From: Listeria cossartiae subsp. cayugensis | Lineage (GTDB): Bacteria > Bacillota > Bacilli > Lactobacillales > Listeriaceae | Length of the DNA: 64,000 nucleotides | Direction: 5' to 3' | Assembly (NCBI RefSeq): GCF_014229095.1 | Contig: NZ_JAARZC010000001.1 | Location: 496,001 to 560,000, forward strand | Shown: piece by piece, positions 57,851 to 64,000 of the stretch | Layout of the letters: each line of letters opens with the position of its first letter | How positions within the stretch are numbered: the stretch's first letter is position 1 | Translations under genes and position numbers: made by a program | Notes under the pieces: model-generated | What the model was told of the DNA's origin: nothing | Databases searched by the model: none | The model's input: the letters and a program-made list of their open reading frames with translations, nothing else

Positions 57851-58841
57851 ATGGTTGCTTACGGGGAATTAATTCGAGAAGTACGGCTTTCTAAAGGCTT
57901 AACGCAAAAAGAAGTCTATACCGGAATTATTTCGAAGTCCTACGCAATAGGTTTTGAAAAAGGCAAACATGATATTACATTAGTATTATTTGAAGAAATT
58001 TTGAAACGGGTGATGCTCAGCTCGGATGAATTTTTCTTTATGAATAGAGGCTACTCACTGGCAGAAGAAGATGATTTTTGGTACAAATTTGCTCATGCGG
58101 CGAATCAAAACAGTTTGAAGGAGTTACAAGCATTATACAACGAAGTATTGCAGCAAAAAGGCGAAAGAGCGAATCTAAGGGAAGCTATCGTCCACTCAAG
58201 AATCAAAGTCCATGGACAATTCCTTTTAAATAATAAATTTGATGTGAGTATCGTTTCTAAAGAAGACAAAGAAGTTATTCAGACCTATTTGTGGAAAGTC
58301 CAATCGTGGACATTAGAAGAAATTCGTATTTTTGCGAACTCGGTCGATTATTTTGATGAAGATGTACAAATTTACTTTTTCCAATTAGTCTTGAAATCTA
58401 TTGAAAAATACAAACATTATGATCGCGGCAAAAAAGTATTTTCGACCCTTTTAACGAATATTACAGAAGAATTAATTGCCCGAAATCAATTGGATTATGC
58501 CACGCAATTATTAGAAATATTATACGAGCTATCGGCTTCGCATGACTGTGCTTTTTACCGAATTATGCACAACTACTATCAAGGCTTGATTTGGATGAAA
58601 AGTGAGCAGGTTGAACTCGGCTACAATAAGTCTAAAGGTGCGATAGAAATTCTTGATACGCTTGGTTATGAATCACTTGCGCTACTTTATCAGACATTAT
58701 TCACGCAGTTTTTAGAGAAAGAACAGATTCAAAAACGTATTAGAACTCAATCACGAAATCTCCAGTCTGATCGGCACAACGCAAAAACAACAACAGATTG
58801 AATTAGCGATTTTAGATGAAATTTTATATTATCCATCATAA
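57851..58841 (+). pseudogene. Rgg/GadR/MutR-like transcriptional regulator with terminal frameshift
   Basis: ATG 57851 lies 6 bases after GGAGGAGG. N-terminal HTH: AYGELIREVRLSKGLTQKEVYTGIISKSYAIGFEKGKHDITLVLFEEILKRV; then the long helical Rgg C-terminal domain. The current frame ends at TGA 58801 with a low-complexity tail (IRTQSRNLQS...). If one A is removed from the five-A run at 58731-58735, the reading continues as IQNVLELNHEISSLIGTTQK through to TAA 58841, with a more natural Rgg-like C-terminus. As written the product is 316 residues with an altered tail. This may be a sequencing error, a fixed mutation, or slippage-based variation. It precedes the unknown and LPXTG genes, which it may control. 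Confidence 0.8.
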
Positions 58842-58886
58842 AAACTTCTTAAAAAATATTACTTTTTAAGAAGTTTTATTTTTTTG
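58842..58886 (+). terminator. Terminator after the Rgg-like gene
   Basis: AAACTTCTTAAAAA/TTTTTAAGAAGTTT stem followed by a T-run. Confidence 0.88.
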
Positions 58887-58986
58887 GTCTTATATATAGG
58901 ACCGAATGATTTTTACGGCTCGAATGTTGTAATATGTGGAATGTACTAATTTTCACATGAGTGTAATGAAAGGAGTGAATGGCATT

Positions 58987-59643
58987 TTGACTCAGCAATA
59001 CCAGCTAGTGCTTCAAGATCAATATGATCCTAGAAGTGGCCAATTAATCAAAAAAGAAATAATTCCCACTAAAAACTTAGTAGAAGAACTCACTTCTTAT
59101 ATGTTATGCATAAAAAATCAAACAGAGTATGGGAATTTTATCAAGTGGTATGAACGTGAAATTCGTAAAGTAATGAAAGAGCACCCCGAGCAACATTTTA
59201 TTATGAAGATATCTTTTCAACAATTATACTTTCGAGAAACCATGCTCTTACTAGAAAACTTAAAAGCATTTAGCAAACGAATGACGATTGAGTTAGTAGG
59301 GGACAGCCGAATAAGTGCTGGTGAAAGAGCGCATTTTTCTATAGATGACAGTGATGCTTTTCTCAAAGGGCGATTGAAAATGTTGAAAAAATGGCATTAT
59401 TTTATTTCCAAGCATATTGAAACTGGTGCTATGGAACAAACACTTATTTTCACACCTTACATCGATGAATTAAAATACAGTTTGAAAAAAGAGTCAAAAC
59501 TACTTGAAAACCATACAGAATTAACATTTTTTCTATCGTTCTGGAAAAGATGGGCTACACTTCGGTGTGTCCATTTTGTGGTCATTGTTGATGATGTGTC
59601 AACTGATTTTCCAGAAGATGTAAATATACGCTGTGAAATGTAG
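58987..59643 (+). CDS. Unknown protein, possibly a degenerate EAL-like domain
   Basis: This encodes 218 residues. TTG 58987 is 11 bases after AGGAG; the upstream codons extend into the ribosome site. Weak resemblance to EAL cyclic-di-GMP phosphodiesterase folds: QQYQLVLQDQYDPRSGQLIKKEI parallels the strand with the EAL motif (Glu kept, Ala-Leu lost), and MKISFQQLYFRETMLLLENLKAFSKRMTIELVGD parallels the later N-x-L/E-x-T strands. Later catalytic motifs (DDFG, K-x-D) are absent. If the similarity is real the protein is inactive and perhaps a sensor. It reads into the LPXTG gene 22 bases on. Confidence 0.5.
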   Translation: MTQQYQLVLQDQYDPRSGQLIKKEIIPTKNLVEELTSYMLCIKNQTEYGNFIKWYEREIRKVMKEHPEQHFIMKISFQQLYFRETMLLLENLKAFSKRMTIELVGDSRISAGERAHFSIDDSDAFLKGRLKMLKKWHYFISKHIETGAMEQTLIFTPYIDELKYSLKKESKLLENHTELTFFLSFWKRWATLRCVHFVVIVDDVSTDFPEDVNIRCEM

Positions 59644-59665
59644 AAGAAAATAGGAGGAATTTTCC

Positions 59666-60667
59666 GTGTTGGTAAGTTGTAAAAAATTAATTATACGTAT
59701 TTTAGCTATAATCGTTACCGTGAGTTTGGGCAGTGGAGCCTTTTCACCAATCCATGCGCATGCAGATGCCGCATTAAATCCAAATGGTTTTACGGTGCTT
59801 GTAAAATATCTGGACGAAGCAGGAACAGAAATCGCACCATCAGAAACGTTAACAGATTACTATTATGTATCGGTCGAAAAAAATATTCCTGGTTACAAAT
59901 TAAAAGAGACACCTAGTAATGCAACAGGTAGAATTACCGACTCGGGTATTGAAGTGCATTATATTTATGAAAGAGCGATTAAAGTGAGCTACGTGGATGA
60001 AACTGGGAAAGATTTATTGCCTACTGTGGAAGTAGCAGATAGCGATGCCGCAGTACTTGAAACTATCCCTGATTATACATTTGTACGAAAAGATGTTAGC
60101 GCAGATAGTTCGCAGATTATTTTTCGTTATAAAAAGAACGTTTCTACTATTCCAGATTTTGGAAAACCGAATCAAGTAACAGTCAATTATGTCGATGAAA
60201 ATAACGTGAAAATCTCGCCATCGTTATATTTGAGTGGGCTTTTCAACGATACCTACCAAGTGCCAATGAAAAAAATCAAAGGTTATACGCTACTAAAATA
60301 TGATCCAGAAATTCTTGGTGTATTCACAGAAAGCGTGCAAACTATCAATATTATTTATCAGAAAAATGCACCTGAACAAACACCAAGTTTAGAAAGTCCG
60401 CCAGAGCCAACCACCCCAGCAGAGCCTCAACTAGAAACGCCCAAAGTAGAAATTACAGAAAAACCAAATTTGCCAAAAGAACCAACCACACAAGCAACGA
60501 TGAAAGCAACTAAAGTTAAAGCAGAAAAACAGCCAGTCAAAGCAATTTTGCCAAAAACTGGTGATAGTTCGATAGATTTATTAATCACTTGTCTTGGTAT
60601 TATTATCATTTCTTGTGGAATTTATTTACTCGTGCAACAAACCCAAAAACGCCGTCGTAAAGAATAA
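59666..60667 (+). CDS. MucBP-repeat LPXTG cell-wall-anchored protein
   Basis: This encodes 333 residues from GTG 59666, 8 bases after AGGAGG. Signal peptide of about 34 residues (LIIRILAIIVTVSLGSGAFS then AHA). Three MucBP-type repeats at about 42-100, 103-155 and 167-230 (VLVKYLDEAGTEIAP; IKVSYVDETGKDLLP; VTVNYVDENNVKISP). Pro/Glu/Thr-rich spacer (about 232-290), then the sortase signal LPKTG, a membrane helix and RRRKE. Sortase A should link it to peptidoglycan; mucin or host-glycan binding is a family expectation. It may be cotranscribed with the gene before it. Confidence 0.93.
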   Translation: MLVSCKKLIIRILAIIVTVSLGSGAFSPIHAHADAALNPNGFTVLVKYLDEAGTEIAPSETLTDYYYVSVEKNIPGYKLKETPSNATGRITDSGIEVHYIYERAIKVSYVDETGKDLLPTVEVADSDAAVLETIPDYTFVRKDVSADSSQIIFRYKKNVSTIPDFGKPNQVTVNYVDENNVKISPSLYLSGLFNDTYQVPMKKIKGYTLLKYDPEILGVFTESVQTINIIYQKNAPEQTPSLESPPEPTTPAEPQLETPKVEITEKPNLPKEPTTQATMKATKVKAEKQPVKAILPKTGDSSIDLLITCLGIIIISCGIYLLVQQTQKRRRKE

Positions 60668-60668
60668 G

Positions 60669-60704
60669 CAAAAAGCAATCCGGGAAAACCGGATTGCTTT
60701 TTTT
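60669..60704. terminator. Bidirectional terminator
   Basis: AAAAGCAATCCGG/CCGGATTGCTTTT with a 4-base loop between convergent genes. Confidence 0.92.
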
Positions 60705-61116
60705 ATCCTTCTCGCTTGAGCATCTTCGTATTCGCTAAGAACAGTGCGGCGACAAGTAGTAAAATCGCCCCCGAAAGTATTAGCGTGGAAGTTGCGCTAG
60801 AGTGATCGACAATAATAAATCGAATAATCGCTGTGATACCAATATAAATAAAGTAGCGCAGCGGGAAATGGAAATGAGATTCGAAATACTTAACAATAAG
60901 CGCAATAAATTCAAAGTAAAGGAAAAACGTCAAAATATCTTGTGTCATATAATAGTAAGAAACGTCCGTGTCTAAAAAGAAAATATTATTGAAAATCGTA
61001 AATGCCTCTCTAATTAAAAAAGCAACAAGGGTAAAGCCGACCATAATTAGCGCCAGATTTAAGGTGATTCGTAGCACGATGGGAACAATAGAAGAAATTT
61101 TTTCTAATCGTTTCAT
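60703..61116 (-). CDS. psiE: PsiE family phosphate-starvation-inducible membrane protein
   Basis: This encodes 137 residues; ATG 61116 lies 6 bases after GGAGG. Four membrane helices; [46 protein letters not shown] is the conserved PsiE core. Function unknown in all hosts, though E. coli psiE is phosphate-regulated. It is divergent from the ABC exporter. Confidence 0.9.
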   Translation of the reverse strand: MKRLEKISSIVPIVLRITLNLALIMVGFTLVAFLIREAFTIFNNIFFLDTDVSYYYMTQDILTFFLYFEFIALIVKYFESHFHFPLRYFIYIGITAIIRFIIVDHSSATSTLILSGAILLLVAALFLANTKMLKREG

Positions 61117-61204
61117 CAGTTGCCTCCTTTCCAAAAACGATATCGCTTTTTTAGTCATTTTACACTATAATGAGAAACATGACTATTTTTAAGGGGGGAT
61201 TGTT

Positions 61205-62926
61205 ATTTTAAAACGATTTTTTAGTTATTATAAACCGTATCGGATGCTTTTCATCATAGATTTTGGTTGCGCCGTTTTAGCTGCTATTTTGGAGCTGGCT
61301 TTTCCAGTCGCTGTGAATCACGTGATAGATACGTTACTTCCAGGAAAAGATTTTGGGCTGATTATTACTGCAGCTCTCGCCCTATTATTCTTTTACATAC
61401 TTAATACTTTTATGCAGTACATTGTCACTTATTTTGGCCATATGCTTGGTCTTAACATAGAAACAGATATGCGCAGAGATTTATTTAGCCATTTGCAAAA
61501 ACAACCATTTGGCTTTTACGACAATCAGAAAACAGGGAAACTGATGTCGCGAATGACAACCGATTTATTTGAAATTGGTGAGGTGGCGCATCACGGTCCG
61601 GAAGATATTTTTATTTCGATAATGTCGCTTTTCGGCGCGTTTTTCCTCATGTTAAATATCAATGTTAAATTAGCGATTTCGACGTTTATCTTAGTGCCAA
61701 TTTTGACCGTATTAATTGTGTACTTCAACAAACGAATGACGAAAGTAACGACCGGGATTTTTAAAGATTTAGGGAATTTTAATGCTGGAGTCGAAAATGC
61801 CATTAGCGGGGTGCGCGTCGTGCAAGCATTTGCTAACGAACCGCATGAAAAAGGGCGCTTTAGAGTACTCAACCAAGCGTACCGTCAATCAAAATTAATG
61901 TTCTACAAAGTGATGGGCTTGAGTTTTTCGTTTAACTATTTTCTGATGCGATTGATTAGTTTATTTGCACTTTTATTTGGGGCTTATTTTACGATTAATG
62001 GCGAAATATCATACGGGGAGTTTGTCGGATTTATCTTGCTGACGAACGTGTTCATCCGACCAATCGAGAAAATTAACAATGTAATCGAAAGCTATCCAAA
62101 AGGTTTCGCAGGATTTAAGCGATTCCTAGAAGTGATGGATACAGAACCTGCCATCCAGGACGAAAAAGATGCCAAACCAGCTGGGGAGTTCCGCGGCGAT
62201 ATCCATTACAACCAAGTATCTTTTGAATATAGCGATGGGAAAAATGTGCTAAATCATATCAACCTTTCTATTAAAGCCGGCGAAACGGTTGCATTTGTCG
62301 GACCGAGTGGCGCTGGGAAAACGACGATTTGTAACTTATTGCCACGTTTTTATGAAGTGTCAGATGGCGAGATTACGATTGATGGCGAAAATATAAAACG
62401 ATTCACTTTACCATCCTTGCGCGCACAAATCGGCGTCGTGCAGCAAGATGTTTTCTTGTTTTCTGGTACAGTTCGCGAAAATACCGCGTACGGAAAATTA
62501 GATGCTAGCGAGGAAGAAATTGAGCATGTCGTGAAACTCGCGCATCTTTCCAAAGTAGTAGAAGAAATGCCAGATGGCCTTGATACAATCATTGGTGAGC
62601 GCGGTGTAAAACTTTCCGGCGGGCAAAAACAACGGTTAGCGATTGCGCGGATGTTTTTGAAGAATCCACCCATTTTAATTTTAGATGAAGCAACCTCGGC
62701 GCTTGATACCGAAACCGAGCAAGTGATTCAAGCCTCGCTAGAAGAGTTAGCAGAAGGCAGAACGACTTTAATTATCGCGCACCGACTTGCGACAATTAAG
62801 CACGCCGACCGAATTATCGTGGTCAACGAAACCGGCATTGCAGAAACTGGTACACATGATGAACTTTTAGCGCGAGAAAATGGTGCATACAAACGATTAT
62901 ATGATGCCCAATTTAATACAATTTAA
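61205..62926 (+). CDS. ABC exporter, half-transporter (MdlB/MsbA-like)
   Basis: This encodes about 574 residues. In frame and after GGGGGG (61193-61198), the reading ILKRFFSYYKPYRMLFIIDF looks like the normal N-terminus of this family, but the first codons are ATT, TTA and AAA with no ATG, GTG or TTG. ATT 61205 is taken as the start; ATG 61244 would lose 13 residues, including part of the first membrane helix. Six membrane helices (about 15-300) then the ATPase: Walker A GPSGAGKT, signature LSGGQKQRLAIARMFLKNPPI, Walker B LILDEATSALD, H-loop IIAHRLATIKHADR. It should act as a homodimer exporting drugs or lipids. Confidence 0.9.
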   Translation: MLKRFFSYYKPYRMLFIIDFGCAVLAAILELAFPVAVNHVIDTLLPGKDFGLIITAALALLFFYILNTFMQYIVTYFGHMLGLNIETDMRRDLFSHLQKQPFGFYDNQKTGKLMSRMTTDLFEIGEVAHHGPEDIFISIMSLFGAFFLMLNINVKLAISTFILVPILTVLIVYFNKRMTKVTTGIFKDLGNFNAGVENAISGVRVVQAFANEPHEKGRFRVLNQAYRQSKLMFYKVMGLSFSFNYFLMRLISLFALLFGAYFTINGEISYGEFVGFILLTNVFIRPIEKINNVIESYPKGFAGFKRFLEVMDTEPAIQDEKDAKPAGEFRGDIHYNQVSFEYSDGKNVLNHINLSIKAGETVAFVGPSGAGKTTICNLLPRFYEVSDGEITIDGENIKRFTLPSLRAQIGVVQQDVFLFSGTVRENTAYGKLDASEEEIEHVVKLAHLSKVVEEMPDGLDTIIGERGVKLSGGQKQRLAIARMFLKNPPILILDEATSALDTETEQVIQASLEELAEGRTTLIIAHRLATIKHADRIIVVNETGIAETGTHDELLARENGAYKRLYDAQFNTI

Positions 62927-62928
62927 TG

Positions 62929-62959
62929 AAAAGGGGTTCCGCATTGGAATCCCTTTTTA
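62929..62959. terminator. Bidirectional terminator
   Basis: AAAAGGGGTTCC/GGAATCCCTTTTT stem between convergent genes. Confidence 0.85.
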
Positions 62960-64000
62960 TATTGCCGGGCGAGTTCTTTGATAGAGAACGAAAATCGCTA
63001 CGGTTATTAAGATGACGCCCATTGCGGCCGGGGCAGCATGACCGAGTGTGATATAAATTTGTCCACCGATAATCGGTCCGATAATGCGCGCCAATGATTG
63101 AATGGCTTGACTACCACCTTGAATCCGACCTTGTTCACTTGCACTAGCCGATTTTGAGACCATTCCATTGAAAGCAGGACCAAAAATCGAGTCGCCGAAT
63201 CCGAAAACGAACATTCCAATAACGAGCAGTGGTGCAAGCGTGAAAATCGAGGAAGCTGCAATTAACGCATAGCCAATAATTTCAGCAATCATCCCCAGAA
63301 TAGCAATTTGTTTATCCGTTAACTTGAGCAGCAGTTTTGGCATAACCAATGCTTGCGAAAGAATATCTTGAATCCCCATAATCGAAAACATCATTCCAAT
63401 TAAAGCCGGCTTCCAACTAAAACTATCAATCGTAAATTGGGTCATGACAGCTTGCAGTGAACCATTTGGCACCCAAATCAAGAACGCCGCAATCAGCAAA
63501 CGACTTAAATTTTTTATCGTTAGGATTTGAAGCAACTGAGAAAAAGGATTGAGCCGTATCAGCGGAATGCGTTTTAACCGATGTTCTTCTTGTAAACTTT
63601 CAGGCATGTAAAAATAACCAAACATAAAGTTGAGCAGAGTGATCGCTGCCCCAAAGAAAAATGGCACAGCATAACCATAATGAGCGAGCAAACCACCAAA
63701 AGCCGGACCAAGCGCAGCACCTGCACCAGCCGCCGCACTAACCCAACCAAAGTATTTCGTCCGTTGTTCTTGCGGCGTAATATCAGCAAAGAAGGCGAAC
63801 AGTGTGCTAATACTACCGCCAGTAATCCCTTCAATCACCCGACCAAGAAAGAGTATCCACAGCGCCCCACCAAGCCCGAAAACAAAGTAACCAATTGCAG
63901 AGCCAATAAAACAAATTAGTAAAACCGGACGTCTGCCAAACCGGTCACTCAAAGCGCCAAGCCCAGGCGCCGCAAAGAACACACAAAGCGCATAAACGGA
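62957..64000 (-). CDS. MFS drug transporter (TetA-like), partial (N-terminus outside window)
   Basis: The open frame runs to the window edge and begins SVYALCVFFAAPGLGALSDRFGRRPVLL, so one or more N-terminal helices lie beyond. The motif A GALSDRFGRRPVLL and GRVIEGITGGSISTLFAFFADITP plus GWVSAAAGAGAALGPAFGGLL (motif C) are those of 12-TM DHA1 drug/H+ antiporters resembling TetA. Drug specificity cannot be judged. The frame ends just after a bidirectional terminator. Confidence 0.9.
   Translation of the reverse strand, partial: SVYALCVFFAAPGLGALSDRFGRRPVLLICFIGSAIGYFVFGLGGALWILFLGRVIEGITGGSISTLFAFFADITPQEQRTKYFGWVSAAAGAGAALGPAFGGLLAHYGYAVPFFFGAAITLLNFMFGYFYMPESLQEEHRLKRIPLIRLNPFSQLLQILTIKNLSRLLIAAFLIWVPNGSLQAVMTQFTIDSFSWKPALIGMMFSIMGIQDILSQALVMPKLLLKLTDKQIAILGMIAEIIGYALIAASSIFTLAPLLVIGMFVFGFGDSIFGPAFNGMVSKSASASEQGRIQGGSQAIQSLARIIGPIIGGQIYITLGHAAPAAMGVILITVAIFVLYQRTRPAI

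Noticed and set aside
1-64000. CRISPR arrays, tRNA or rRNA genes, prophage
   Set aside because: No regular direct repeat arrays, no tRNA or rRNA sequences, and no phage structural or integrase genes were seen.

Overview
This window is low-GC Firmicute DNA that I assign to Listeria, most likely L. monocytogenes or a close relative. The assignment rests on gene content and order recalled from memory: mpo mannose PTS and ManR, LysP behind an L-box, a LOV-STAS blue-light receptor, potABCD, FabK, HMG-CoA reductase, NifJ, a class III FBPase, then MucBP/LPXTG surface protein genes. This is roughly the lmo0777-lmo0839 neighbourhood of strain EGD-e. No database was searched. No tRNA, rRNA or CRISPR array was seen.

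Layout. 1-7.5 kb holds a partial ROK gene, a small hypothetical, a UPF0266 membrane protein, the four-gene mannose-family PTS operon mpoABCD and its sigma-54 activator ManR. The operon has a near-perfect -24/-12 promoter, a separate SigB-like promoter, and a repeat motif shared with the manR promoter. 7.5-20.5 kb is housekeeping and stress genes: azoreductase, an amino-acid permease, a 1475-residue activase/2-hydroxyacyl-CoA dehydratase fusion, PhzF, YbaK, a lipoprotein, DUF554, a SigB-type NAD(P)-binding protein, RarD, YceI and MarR. 20.5-27.7 kb has lysP with its lysine riboswitch, the blue-light receptor, a HesB-like protein, the alarmone synthetase RelP, a Na+/H+ antiporter and two tandem paralogous membrane proteins. 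27.7-35.7 kb has a cupin-type regulator with potABCD, a carbonic anhydrase, an HD-type putative alarmone hydrolase, a ROK sugar kinase and FabK.

35.8-38.6 kb is the clearest accessory insertion: a type VII secretion LXG toxin cassette made of two small partner proteins, a 499-residue LXG toxin with an AT-rich C-terminal tip, a predicted immunity gene, and a frameshifted coding remnant behind it. 38.6-56.7 kb returns to core genes: a VOC protein, a P-type cation ATPase, GNAT, a lipoprotein, a MerR/aldo-keto reductase pair with a classic 19-bp-spacer MerR promoter, an HTH_42 protein, mvaA, a Na/Pi cotransporter, nifJ, fbp and an AEC permease. 56.7-61 kb is again accessory-like: a long AT-rich intergenic region, a lone IS3 OrfA-like gene, an Rgg-like regulator with a frameshift at an A-run, an unknown protein and an LPXTG surface protein. 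The window ends with PsiE, an ABC exporter whose true start is non-standard, and a truncated MFS transporter.

Starts were moved from the longest reading frame wherever a Shine-Dalgarno sequence clearly pointed to an internal codon. Most transcription units are closed by strong intrinsic terminators, many of them bidirectional.
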